Below are positions 24,116-32,234 of a stretch of 64,000 bases of DNA, in pieces (within the stretch, counting starts at the first letter, position 1; the number at the start of each line of letters is the position of its first letter). The stretch lies in the NCBI GenBank assembly GCA_963783105.1, contig CAWAMI010000007.1, positions 434,001 through 498,000 of the forward strand, given 5' to 3'. The notes under the pieces are model-generated. The model was given only the letters and a program-made list of their open reading frames with translations. It made no database searches and had not been told where the DNA came from. The stretch comes from JAVEDQ01 sp963783105 (GTDB lineage Bacteria; Actinomycetota; Actinomycetes; Frankiales; Frankiaceae). The translations under genes were made by a program, and so were the position numbers.

Positions 24116-25456
24116 TCAGGCGGCGAGCGGCTCGCGCGACCCGGCGAGCCGGATCGGGATCCGGTCGTAGCCGCGCAGCACCCGCGTCCCGCGCCGGTGC
24201 GGCTCGCCGTCGAGGGCGAGGTCGGGGAACCGCTCGAACAGCGTGCGCAGCGCGATTTCCCCCTCCATCCGGGCCAGCGCGGCACCGAGGCAGAAGTGGA
24301 TCCCGGCGGAGAACGCGAGGTGGTCGCGCGCGTTGGCGCGGCCGACGTCGAAGGTGTTCGGGTCGTCGAAGACGTCCGGGTCCCGGTTGGCGCCGCCGAG
24401 CAGGCAGACGACGAGCGAACCCTCGGGCAGCGTCCGGCCGGCGATCTCGGTGTCGGCCATCGCGGCGCGGGCGGTGCGCTGGACAGGGGAGTCGTAGCGC
24501 AGGATCTCCTCGACCGCGTTCGGCCACATCTCGGGGTCGGCCTGCAGCCGGTCGAGCTGCTCGGGGTGCCGCAGCAGCTGTACCGTGCCGTTGCCGATCA
24601 GGTTCACCGTCGTCTCGAAGCCGGCGCCGAGCAGCAGCATCGCCGTGCCCGCCAGCTCCAGCTCGGTGAGGCCGCCCTCGGCGTCCTGCACCTGCACGAG
24701 CTGGCTGAGCAGGTCGTCGCCCGGGTTGTCGCGGAGGCGGCGGAAGTGGCCTGTCATCCACTCCCGTAGCGCGGTCAGGTCACGCTCGGAGCGGCGGAAC
24801 TCACCCAGCCCGATGCCGATGTCGAGCGTCACCGCGGCTCCGTTGCCCCAGGCCAGGAACTGCTCCTTCATCGACGTCGGCACCCCGAGGATCTCGGAGA
24901 TGACCGTCACCGGGAACTGCGCCGCGTAGGAGTCGACGAGGTCGACGGTGCCCGTCCTGCTGCCCGTCCTGCTGCCCGTCCCGCCCGCCGCCAGCTCGTC
25001 GAGCAGGTCGTCGGCCAGCTGCTGCATGCGCGGGCGGAGCGCGTTGATGGCGCGCGGGGTGAAGACCTTGCTGACGAGCCGCCGGTAGCGCGTGTGCGTC
25101 GGCGGGTCGACGGCCAGCATCGACGGGGGATCGACCGGCGTCAGCGCGCCGCCGCGGGCCATCTTCAGCGCCTTCTCGGCCACGCCCGGGAGCTGTGTCG
25201 GGCGCAGCTGCACCCCGAACGCGTCGCTGCGCAGCACCGCGCCGCAGACGTCGTGGCTCGCGCTGGTGAGGGCGAACGGGCCACGGCTGAGCGGGCCCCG
25301 GTTGCGGATCGCGTCGTAGGAGGCGAACGGGTCCTCGCGCAGCGACAGGTCGGTCATGAGCCGGGCGTCGAGGTTGCCGCGGCGGGCGTGGCGCTGGAGC
25401 AGGGTGCGGGCGAGGCCGTGCCGTGCCGCCCACCGGATCGTCTGCGGGGCTGCCAT
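24116..25456 (-). CDS. Cytochrome P450
   Basis: 446 residues, a soluble bacterial P450. The oxygen-binding I helix is MLLLGAGFETTVNLIGNG, the ExxR motif lies in AVEEILRYDSPVQRTARAAM, and the heme loop is FSAGIHFCLGAALARMEGEI with the Cys ligand. LAVDPPTHTRYRRLVSKVF is the conserved C-helix region. A small TGSRTGSRTG repeat lies in a surface loop near residue 160. The substrate is unknown. No ferredoxin or reductase gene is adjacent; the nearest ferredoxin is at 41.8 kb. The gene stands alone between the toxin pair and the kinase operon. Confidence 0.94.
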   Translation of the reverse strand: MAAPQTIRWAARHGLARTLLQRHARRGNLDARLMTDLSLREDPFASYDAIRNRGPLSRGPFALTSASHDVCGAVLRSDAFGVQLRPTQLPGVAEKALKMARGGALTPVDPPSMLAVDPPTHTRYRRLVSKVFTPRAINALRPRMQQLADDLLDELAAGGTGSRTGSRTGTVDLVDSYAAQFPVTVISEILGVPTSMKEQFLAWGNGAAVTLDIGIGLGEFRRSERDLTALREWMTGHFRRLRDNPGDDLLSQLVQVQDAEGGLTELELAGTAMLLLGAGFETTVNLIGNGTVQLLRHPEQLDRLQADPEMWPNAVEEILRYDSPVQRTARAAMADTEIAGRTLPEGSLVVCLLGGANRDPDVFDDPNTFDVGRANARDHLAFSAGIHFCLGAALARMEGEIALRTLFERFPDLALDGEPHRRGTRVLRGYDRIPIRLAGSREPLAA

Positions 25457-25512
25457 GCTGTCAAGTCTGACAGAGCGTCAATACCGCCGGACAGTGGCGG
25501 TCCGGGAGGCCA

Positions 25513-26979
25513 TCAGCGCAGCTGCTGGCGCATCGGCAGGTGCACCGCGAACGTCGTGCCGGACGAGGACGTCTCCACCTCGATGCGGCCGTGGTGGCGC
25601 TTCACGATCGTCCGCTTGGCGTTCTCCAGGCCCAGCCCGCTGCCGGCGCCCGCGGGCTTCGTCGTGAAGAACGCCTCGAAGATGCGCGGCCGGATGTCCT
25701 CGGGGATGCCCGGCCCCTCGTCGGCGACCGCCACGACGACGTCCTCACCCTCGCGGTAGGTGCGCAGGGTCAGCACCCCCCGGCCGCCCATCGCGTCGGC
25801 GGCGTTGTCGATGAGGTTCGTCCAGACCTGGTTCAGCTCGGCGGCGTAGGCGGGGATCTTCGGCAGCGTCCGGTCGTACTCGCGCCGCAGCTCGATGCCG
25901 GCGAGCTTGTGCCCGAGGATGACGACGGTGCTGTCGAGCCCGACGTGGACGTCGATCTCCTGCGTCGACGCCGAGTCCATGTAGGCGTACTGCTTGACCG
26001 CCCCGACCAGCTGCGAGATCCGGGACGTCGCCTCCTCGATCTCGCTCATCATCGCGTCGGTCTCGAACGTGTTCGCCAGGTATCGGATCGCGAGTGCCAG
26101 CGAGTTCTCTCCTGTCTCGGAGCCCATCGCGGCGCACACGTCGTCGACCCACCCGGCGTCCAGGCCGACACCCGCCAGCGTCGACGCCAGGTCCATCGCG
26201 TCCGGCAGGTCGAGGTCCTCGAGCCGGTCGGTGATCTCGTCCTCGGCGTCGCTGATCTCGACGGGGCTGCGCGCCGGGCCGAGGTCGGCGAGCTTCTTCA
26301 GCGTCGTCTCCTGGACCTCGACCAGCCGGCTCAGGACGGCGGGCTCGATCTTGCCGTCGGCCATCGCCTTGAGCTTGTGCCGGGTGTGCGTCACCTGCGC
26401 CCGCAGCTGCGACGTCGCCCGCATCGCGGCGGCCGCGGGGTTGTTCAGCTCGTGCGCCAGCCCGGCCGACAGCGTCCCGAGCCGAGCCAGGTGCTCCCGC
26501 TGCCGGACGGTGCTTTCGCTGTTGCGGATGCCGAGGTACAGCCCGTCGAGCAGGTGCACGGCCATCGGGAACCAGGTCCGCATCATCTCGGCGAAGTCGG
26601 CCGCCCGCAGCGCGAAGAAGCGGCTCGGCTCGGTCGTCGCGAGCGAGTTGAGGTACTGGGTGTTGTCCTCGCCCGCGCTGTCGATGAAGGCCCGCATCGC
26701 GCCGGAGTAGGAGCCCCGGTGCTTGGTCTCGATGATCGTGACGTCCTCGCCCTGCACCGACCGGCTCATCCGGATACCGCCGGAGAGCAGCACGAAGAAG
26801 TAGTCCGCCGGGTCCGATTCCTCGTAGACGGGCACCCCGCCGTCGTAGGTGCGGACCTCGCCGCGGGCGGCCAGCCACTCCAGCTGCTCGTCGGTCAGCT
26901 GCTCGAACAGGAACAGCGTCCGCAGCTCGTCGGGCGAGAGGCGTTGGGGTTCGGAGCGGGGAGCGGGAGCTGCGGTCAT
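25513..26979 (-). CDS. Sensor histidine kinase with N-terminal cyclic-nucleotide-binding-like domain
   Basis: 488 residues. Residues 15-140 form a Crp/cNMP-binding-like barrel (FLFEQLTDEQLEWLAARGEV, VYEESDPADYFFVLLSGGIR). A helical region follows, then the H box ARLGTLSAGLAHELNNPAAA and an ATPase domain with LNQVWTNLIDNAADAMGGRG, DEGPGIPEDI and AGSGLGLENAKRT. There is no membrane segment, so it is a soluble kinase. ATG 26979 overlaps the TGA of the response regulator gene upstream. It therefore almost certainly phosphorylates that regulator. The ligand of the barrel is unknown. Confidence 0.92.
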   Translation of the reverse strand: MTAAPAPRSEPQRLSPDELRTLFLFEQLTDEQLEWLAARGEVRTYDGGVPVYEESDPADYFFVLLSGGIRMSRSVQGEDVTIIETKHRGSYSGAMRAFIDSAGEDNTQYLNSLATTEPSRFFALRAADFAEMMRTWFPMAVHLLDGLYLGIRNSESTVRQREHLARLGTLSAGLAHELNNPAAAAMRATSQLRAQVTHTRHKLKAMADGKIEPAVLSRLVEVQETTLKKLADLGPARSPVEISDAEDEITDRLEDLDLPDAMDLASTLAGVGLDAGWVDDVCAAMGSETGENSLALAIRYLANTFETDAMMSEIEEATSRISQLVGAVKQYAYMDSASTQEIDVHVGLDSTVVILGHKLAGIELRREYDRTLPKIPAYAAELNQVWTNLIDNAADAMGGRGVLTLRTYREGEDVVVAVADEGPGIPEDIRPRIFEAFFTTKPAGAGSGLGLENAKRTIVKRHHGRIEVETSSSGTTFAVHLPMRQQLR

Positions 26980-28643
26980 GACTTCTCCAGGTAGCGGTGC
27001 ACGAGCGTCACGGCCATCGCGCCCTCGCCGACCGCGGAGGCCACCCGCTTGACGGAGTCGGCCCGCACGTCCCCCGCGACGAACACGCCCGGAACGCTCG
27101 ACTCCAGGTGATAAGGATCCCGCTCCAACGGCCATTCCCGCGGCGGCCGTCCCTTGGCGTCGAGCAACTCGGGGCCGGTGAGCAGGAAGCCGCGGGAGTC
27201 CCGGGCGAAGGCCGGGCCGAGCCAATCGGTGAGCGGCGCGGCGCCGATGAACACGAACAGCCAGCCGGCCGGGACGTCCCGGGTCGTGCCCTCGACGCTG
27301 TCCCGCAGGGTCAGCGTCTCGAGATGGTCGGAGCCCTTGCCCTCGACGACCTCGGTACGGGTCAGCACGTCGATGTTCGGGGCGTCCTCGACCCGCGCGA
27401 CGAGGTACTCCGACATCGAGCGGCGCAGCGAGTCGCTCCGGACGACCAGCACCACCCGGCGGGCGTACCGCGCGAAGTAGAGCGCGGCCTGCCCCGCCGA
27501 GTTGGCGGCGCCGACGATGTAGACGTCCTGGTTCCTGCAGTTGACCGCCTCGTGGGCGGCGGCGCCGTAGTACACGCCGCGGCCGGCGAAGTCGTCCACA
27601 CCGGGGGCGGGCAGTCGGGTGTAGGAGACGCCGGTCGCGAGCACCACGGCGTGCGCGGTCACGTCGGGCGCATCGACGAAGCGCACGACCCGGCCGTCGC
27701 CCTTCGGCTCGACGCCCGCCACCTCGGCGGTGGTGAGGATCTCGACGTCGAAGCGCAGCGCCTGGTCGCGGGCGCGCTGTGCCAGCTCGGCGCCGGAGAG
27801 CCCGCGCGGGAAGCCGAGGTAGTTCTCGATGCGGCTGCTCTGGCCCGCCTGCCCGCCGGTGGCGGACCGCTCGACGAGCAGGGTGCGCAGCCCCTCGCTG
27901 GCCCCGTAGACCGCGGCGCCGAGCCCGGCGGGGCCGCCGCCGACGACGACGAGGTCGTAGAAGCGGCTGCCGGCGGTGGTGGCGAGGCCGACGCGTTCCG
28001 CGAGCTCGCGCGTCGTCGGCCGGACGAGGACGGTCCCGTCGGACAGGAAGCAGGCCGGCACCGTCTCGCTGCCGGAGAGCTCGGCCGCGGTGAGCAGGCG
28101 CTGAGCCTCGTCGCTCCCGACGTCGAGATGCCGGTAGGGGACCTGGTTACGGGCGAGGAACTCCTTCGCCTCCTGCGTCCGATCCGACCACTGGTGCCCG
28201 ACGAGCGTGATGCCCTCGAACGCCGGCCGCGCGCCCGCCGCCCACTGCTCGAGCAGCTCGTCGATCTCCGGGTAGAGACGCTCGTCCGGCGGGTCCCACG
28301 GCTTGAGCAGGTAGCGGTCGAGGTCGACGTCGTTGATCGCCCGGATCGCGGCATCGGTGTCGGCGTAGGCGGTGAGCAGGACGCGTTTGGCCTGCGGCAC
28401 CAGGTCCATCGCCTGCTCGAGGAACTCGACGCCGGTCATCCCGGGCATGCGGTGGTCGGCGAGGATCAGCGCGGTGGGTTCGCCGCGGACCGTGAACTCG
28501 CGCAGGGTGTCGAGCGCCGACGGGCCGGACTCGGCCCGCACGATGCGATAGCGGTCGGCGTAGCGCCGGCGCAGGTCCCGTGCGACCGCCCGGCTGACGG
28601 AGGGGTCGTCGTCGACCGTCAGCAGGACGGGCCGCGCGGTCAC
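26976..28643 (-). CDS. Response regulator fused to FAD/NAD(P)-dependent reductase (TrxR-like, no CxxC)
   Basis: 555 residues. Residues 5-125 are a receiver domain (LLTVDDDPSVSRAVARDLRR, phosphate acceptor in LILADHRMPGMTGVEFLEQA, LLKPWDP). Residues 145-225 resemble a thioredoxin/glutaredoxin-like fold (EGITLVGHQWSDRTQEAKEF). Residues 235-550 are a flavin reductase (YDLVVVGGGPAGLGAAVYGA, NAD site VYIVGAANSAGQAALYFARY, GVFVAGDVRADSVKRVASAV). Where thioredoxin reductases carry CATC this protein reads GRGVYYGAAAHEAVNC, so the redox disulfide is missing. The start is GTG 28643, overlapping the UBP gene stop. It links phosphorylation to flavin redox chemistry. Confidence 0.9.
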   Translation of the reverse strand: MTARPVLLTVDDDPSVSRAVARDLRRRYADRYRIVRAESGPSALDTLREFTVRGEPTALILADHRMPGMTGVEFLEQAMDLVPQAKRVLLTAYADTDAAIRAINDVDLDRYLLKPWDPPDERLYPEIDELLEQWAAGARPAFEGITLVGHQWSDRTQEAKEFLARNQVPYRHLDVGSDEAQRLLTAAELSGSETVPACFLSDGTVLVRPTTRELAERVGLATTAGSRFYDLVVVGGGPAGLGAAVYGASEGLRTLLVERSATGGQAGQSSRIENYLGFPRGLSGAELAQRARDQALRFDVEILTTAEVAGVEPKGDGRVVRFVDAPDVTAHAVVLATGVSYTRLPAPGVDDFAGRGVYYGAAAHEAVNCRNQDVYIVGAANSAGQAALYFARYARRVVLVVRSDSLRRSMSEYLVARVEDAPNIDVLTRTEVVEGKGSDHLETLTLRDSVEGTTRDVPAGWLFVFIGAAPLTDWLGPAFARDSRGFLLTGPELLDAKGRPPREWPLERDPYHLESSVPGVFVAGDVRADSVKRVASAVGEGAMAVTLVHRYLEKS

Positions 28644-28894
28644 GCGACCTGCTGGTCCACGTAGCACCACCGCCAGTTCTCGCCCTGCTCGAAGGAGCGG
28701 ACGACCGGGTGGTGCGACGCGTAGTAGTGCGCGGTGGCGTGCTTGTTCGGCGAGCTGTCGCAGCAGGCGACGTGTCCGCAGTCCGTGCACTGGCGCAGGT
28801 GCACCCACCAGCTGCCTTCACGCAGGCAGTCGGAGCATCCGGAGCTGTCCGCGGCGGGCACGTCGTGGGTCGTGGCGAGGTGGGAGCAGGGCAT
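28640..28894 (-). CDS. UBP-type zinc finger protein
   Basis: 84 residues. Cys and His are spaced as in the UBP zinc finger of ubiquitin-specific proteases: SGCSDCLREGSWWVHLRQCT, DCGHVACCDSSPNKHATAHY, ASHHPVVRSFEQGENWRWCY. In eukaryotes this finger binds the C-terminus of ubiquitin; the bacterial role is unknown. I choose ATG 28894, which has a GGAGG site at the right distance, over the GTG two codons earlier, which would overlap it. It is first in an operon with the receiver-flavoprotein and the kinase and may sense or bind a partner for them. Confidence 0.88.
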   Translation of the reverse strand: MPCSHLATTHDVPAADSSGCSDCLREGSWWVHLRQCTDCGHVACCDSSPNKHATAHYYASHHPVVRSFEQGENWRWCYVDQQVA

Positions 28895-29074
28895 GGGCAC
28901 CTCCAGGAGCCCATCGGTACGGGGCTGACCGACGGGCGATGCTTACTTTCTTACTTGGCGGTGGCGCTCCTGTCAGCCGCCCGAAGGAATCAGACCTCGG
29001 CTTCCGTGGCATGGCCGAAAACGACATCGCCGAACGGGTATTCACCTAGCGGGCTTACGGCGTACTCGTCCACC

Positions 29075-29872
29075 ATGTGCATCGAGAGCACGGTCAGAAG
29101 CGACGGTGCCTCGGCTGAAGAGGTGATCGATACGACTCCCGACCCGGTCCCCGCCGGGCGTCGCGGGCCGCTCAACCGGCACCGCGTGGTGCGCGCGGCG
29201 ATTCACTACATCGACAGGAACGGGCTGCCCGATCTCACGATGCGGCGGCTCGCATCGACGCTGGGCGTCGAGGCCATGTCGCTCTACAAGCACGTGTCGG
29301 GTCGGGACAACCTGCTCGACACCGTGGTCGAGGCGTTGCTCGACGACCTGTACACCAGCCCGGACGTCCAGTTCGACGCCTCCGACGGGTGGCAGGACTA
29401 CCTGCGCCGGGTCGCCCACGGCGTCCGCGGGGTGGCCCTGGACCATCCGCAGGTCTTCCCGCTCGTGGCGACCCGGCCGCCGGCGGCTCCGTGGATCCGC
29501 CCACCGCTGCGCAGCCTCGCGTGGATCGAGGCGTTCCTGCATGCGCTGCGCACCCAGGGCTTCGGTGAGCAGCAGGCGGTCGATGCATACAAGGCGTTCA
29601 CGAGCTTTCTGCTGGGCCATCTGCTGCTCGAGGTGGCCGGATTGCAGGTGCCCATCGGCCCGGCGGAGACTGGCCGGGTCGAGGACGTCGACACGGGAGC
29701 GGACCTGCGGGGTTATCCCACGGTCCGCGGCCTGTCCGACCGGTTGGGGCAGGACACGGCCGCCGAGGAGTTCTCGGCGTCGCTGGAGAATCTGCTCCGC
29801 CGGCTGGATCGGCTCCGCGAGGGGACGACGGTCTCCGACCTGGCCGGCGTGAACTCGCGGGTCGACCATTGA
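29075..29872 (+). CDS. TetR-family transcriptional regulator
   Basis: 265 residues. The helix-turn-helix is in LNRHRVVRAAIHYIDRNGLP, then LTMRRLASTLGVEAMSLYKH and VSGRDNLLDTVV. The remainder is the helical ligand-binding domain of TetR proteins with the C-terminal type-1 fold (RPPLRSLAWIEAFLHALRTQ). ATG 29075 is used. The open frame upstream runs antisense to the UBP gene and is not real. It is divergent from the UBP operon, so that operon is a possible target. The inducer is unknown. Confidence 0.88.
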   Translation: MCIESTVRSDGASAEEVIDTTPDPVPAGRRGPLNRHRVVRAAIHYIDRNGLPDLTMRRLASTLGVEAMSLYKHVSGRDNLLDTVVEALLDDLYTSPDVQFDASDGWQDYLRRVAHGVRGVALDHPQVFPLVATRPPAAPWIRPPLRSLAWIEAFLHALRTQGFGEQQAVDAYKAFTSFLLGHLLLEVAGLQVPIGPAETGRVEDVDTGADLRGYPTVRGLSDRLGQDTAAEEFSASLENLLRRLDRLREGTTVSDLAGVNSRVDH

Positions 29873-29891
29873 ACGCTCTTCCGGGATCTGG

Positions 29892-30130
29892 TCAGGTCCA
29901 GTAGAGCGTCCGGGCGGCGGGCAGCTGACAAGCGAGCGCGTCGTCGAACCAGCTGCGCAGCTCGTGCATGACGGGTGCCGGATAGACGTGCTTGACGGCG
30001 CCGAACTTGCCGCGCTTCTGCCGGCGTAGCCCGCGCGCGCCAGCCGACGGAGCGCGGAGACCCGTTGGGGCAGCCGGGCGGTGCCGCCCTCGAAGCGGTG
30101 CGCCACGCCCTCGGCGTTGAGGCGGCCTCG
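29892..30130 (-). pseudogene. Spore photoproduct lyase remnant
   Basis: Two pieces in different frames match consecutive parts of spore photoproduct lyase, the radical-SAM enzyme that repairs UV damage in spores. Near 30024-30130 (minus) the frame reads LNAEGVAHRFEGGTARLPQR and then VSALRRLARAGY, which resembles the NPEEVI...GTSRL...AGYP segment of the family. Near 29892-30021 the next frame reads KRGKFGAVKHVYPAPVMHEL and ends RTLYWT, resembling the usual C-terminus. The roughly 90 residues normally between them are gone, as are the N-terminal half and the cluster cysteines. The gene is therefore dead. Confidence 0.7.
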
Positions 30131-30179
30131 CAGCGGCGCACGATCTCCCGGCCGTGCCGGCCGCGCCCGGACAATCCGG

Positions 30180-30225
30180 GCTGCGTAAGGTTCTGCCGGT
30201 CCTGACCGGCCGGAAGTTACGCAGC
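30180..30225. promoter_or_regulatory. Long two-level dyad upstream of the Nif3-like gene
   Basis: GCTGCGTAA (30180-30188) is repeated inverted as TTACGCAGC (30217-30225), and the centre holds CCGGTC-CT-GACCGG (30196-30209). It ends 25 bases before the Nif3-like start codon. It could be an operator, an RNA hairpin in the leader, or a terminator for upstream transcription. Confidence 0.45.
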
Positions 30226-30250
30226 CGGGCGCGTCCGAACGGGAGACCGC

Positions 30251-31447
30251 ATGACCTCCGCAGCCGCACCGACGCTCAGCGAGTGCCTGACCGTTCTCGA
30301 GGCCGCCTACGACCCGCGCGGGGCCGAGTCGTGGGACGCGGTGGGGCTCGTGACCGGGGACCCGGACGCGCCCGTCGAACGCGTGCATCTCGCCGTCGAC
30401 CCGAGCGAGGCGGTGGCCCGGGAGGCGGTCGCCGCCGGGGCGCAGCTGCTGGTCACGCACCATCCGCTGTTCCTGCGGGGGACGTCCTCGGTGGCCGAGA
30501 CGACGCCGGGCGGCCGGGTCGTCGCGACGCTGATCCGCGGAGGCTGCGCCCTCTACGCCGCGCACACCAACGCCGACGTCGCGCGCCCCGGCGTGAACGA
30601 CGCGCTCGCGGCGCTGTTCGACCTGCGGGACACGGTGCCGTTGCGGCCGGATGCGTCCGTCGGCTGGGCGGACAAGGGCCTCGACAAGCTCGTCGTGTTC
30701 GTCCCGCACGACGACCGCGTCGCGGTTCTCGACGCCGTCGCGGTCGCCGGCGCGGGCGCGATCGGCAACTACGACCGGTGCGCCTGGTGGACGGCGGGCA
30801 CCGGGACGTTCCGTCCGCTGACCGGGGCGACGCCCGCGATCGGCACCGTCGGCGACGTCGAGGAGGTGGCGGAGAGCCGGCTCGAGATGGTGGTCCCGCG
30901 CGGGCGGCGGGCCGACGTGCTCGCGGCGCTGCGGTCCGCCCACCCCTACGAGGAGCCGGCCTTCGATCTGCTGCCGATGGCCGACCTCGATCGCGCGGCA
31001 CCGGGCGCGGGCCGGGGGCTCGGCCGGGTCGGCGACCTGCCGGAGGCGACGACGCTCGGCGCGTTCCTCGACCGCGCCGCGGCGGTGCTGCCGACCACGG
31101 CGTGGGGGATCCGGGCGACGGGCGACGCGGACCGCCCGGTGCGGCGGGTCGCCGTGTGCGGGGGCTCCGGCGGTGAGCTGGCCGGTGCGGCGGCGGCGGC
31201 CGGCGCCGACGTCTTCCTCACCTCCGACGGCCGGCACCACCACACGGCCGACGCCGTGGCCGAGCACGACATCGCCGTCGTCGACGCGGCGCACTGGGCG
31301 ACCGAGTGGCCCTGGCTGGCGCAGGCGGCCGACGTCCTGCGCACCGGCCTCGCCGAGCGGACCGATACCGTGTCCCTGCCGGCGTTCCTGCCCACGACGA
31401 CCGTGTCCGAGCTGCGCACAGACCCCTGGTCCCTGCACCGGGCCTGA
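30251..31447 (+). CDS. Nif3-like dinuclear metal centre protein
   Basis: 398 residues. The Nif3/YqfO fold is seen in SWDAVGLVTGDPDAPVERVH, the metal ligands in LLVTHHPLFLRGT and YAAHTNADVARPGVNDALAA, and the C-terminal GADVFLTSDGRHHHTADAVA with EHDIAVVDAAHWATEW. Between them is the inserted PII-like domain (LDKLVVFVPHDDRVAVLDAV). Members form hexamers with two metals per subunit; the activity is unsettled, with GTP cyclohydrolase-like and other roles proposed. It is the first gene of a conserved actinobacterial trio with a zinc-ribbon coiled-coil protein and an RNase H-phosphatase. Confidence 0.92.
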   Translation: MTSAAAPTLSECLTVLEAAYDPRGAESWDAVGLVTGDPDAPVERVHLAVDPSEAVAREAVAAGAQLLVTHHPLFLRGTSSVAETTPGGRVVATLIRGGCALYAAHTNADVARPGVNDALAALFDLRDTVPLRPDASVGWADKGLDKLVVFVPHDDRVAVLDAVAVAGAGAIGNYDRCAWWTAGTGTFRPLTGATPAIGTVGDVEEVAESRLEMVVPRGRRADVLAALRSAHPYEEPAFDLLPMADLDRAAPGAGRGLGRVGDLPEATTLGAFLDRAAAVLPTTAWGIRATGDADRPVRRVAVCGGSGGELAGAAAAAGADVFLTSDGRHHHTADAVAEHDIAVVDAAHWATEWPWLAQAADVLRTGLAERTDTVSLPAFLPTTTVSELRTDPWSLHRA

Positions 31448-31484
31448 GGTTCGCCGGCAGCCCGTCGACTCGCGGAGGAGCCCG

Positions 31485-32234
31485 GTGAACGCCGACCCGC
31501 AGGTGCAGCTCCGACTACTCGACCTGCAGGCGCTCGACACCGCCCTCGACCGGTTGGCGGCCCGCCGTCGTTCGCTGCCGGAGCACGATGAGATCCGGAC
31601 GCTGACGACGCAGCTGTCCGGACTGTCGGCCGATCTCGTGGCCGCGGAGACCGAGGTGCGGGATCTCGGGCGGGCCCAGAGCAAGCTCGAGGGCGAGGTC
31701 GACCAGGTCCGCTCACGCGCGGCCCGCGACCAGTCCCGCCTGGATTCGGGTGCGATCTCCACGCCCCGGGAGCTCGAGAACCTGCAGTCCGAGATCGCGT
31801 CGCTCGGGCGTCGGCAGGGCGACCTCGAGGACCAGCTGCTCGAGCTGATGGAGAGCGCCGAGACCGCGCAGACGACGGCCGCCCGGCTGCGTCGGGAGCA
31901 GGACGAGGCCGGCGCGGCCCGGGAGGCGGCCGAGCAGCGCCGGGACGCGGCGACGTCGGCGATCGACGCCGAGGTCGAGCAGAAGACGGCCGAGCGGGCG
32001 GCGCTCGCCGCCGACCTGCCGGGGGAGCTCGTCGCGCTCTACGAGAAGATCCGCGCCTCCAGCGGCGGGGTCGGCGCCGCGGCGCTGGTGCGCCGCCGCT
32101 GCGAGGGCTGCCACCTCGAGGTCGGCGGCTCGGAAATGCGCGAGATCGCCGAGCTGCCGCCCGAGCGCGTGATCCGCCACGAGGACTGCCGCCGCATCCT
32201 CGTCCGCACCGAGGATTCGGGTCTGCCGGCATGA
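31485..32234 (+). CDS. Coiled-coil protein with C4 zinc ribbon (CdsZ/Rv2229c type)
   Basis: 249 residues. Residues 1-180 form a long coiled coil (LLDLQALDTALDRLAARRRS through LRREQDEAGAAREAAEQRRD). The C-terminus is a zinc ribbon (VRRRCEGCHLEVGGSEMREI with VIRHEDCRRILVRTED). GTG 31485 has a GGAGGAG site. Orthologues are always placed between a Nif3-like gene and an RNase H gene, and may aid nucleic-acid related or ribosomal functions; the exact role is unclear. It overlaps the next gene by an ATGA. Confidence 0.88.
   Translation: MNADPQVQLRLLDLQALDTALDRLAARRRSLPEHDEIRTLTTQLSGLSADLVAAETEVRDLGRAQSKLEGEVDQVRSRAARDQSRLDSGAISTPRELENLQSEIASLGRRQGDLEDQLLELMESAETAQTTAARLRREQDEAGAAREAAEQRRDAATSAIDAEVEQKTAERAALAADLPGELVALYEKIRASSGGVGAAALVRRRCEGCHLEVGGSEMREIAELPPERVIRHEDCRRILVRTEDSGLPA

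Noticed and set aside
29042..31762. 906-residue open frame on the minus strand across tetR and the Nif3 gene
   Set aside because: It is antisense to two recognised genes; only the short spore photoproduct lyase piece inside it is meaningful.
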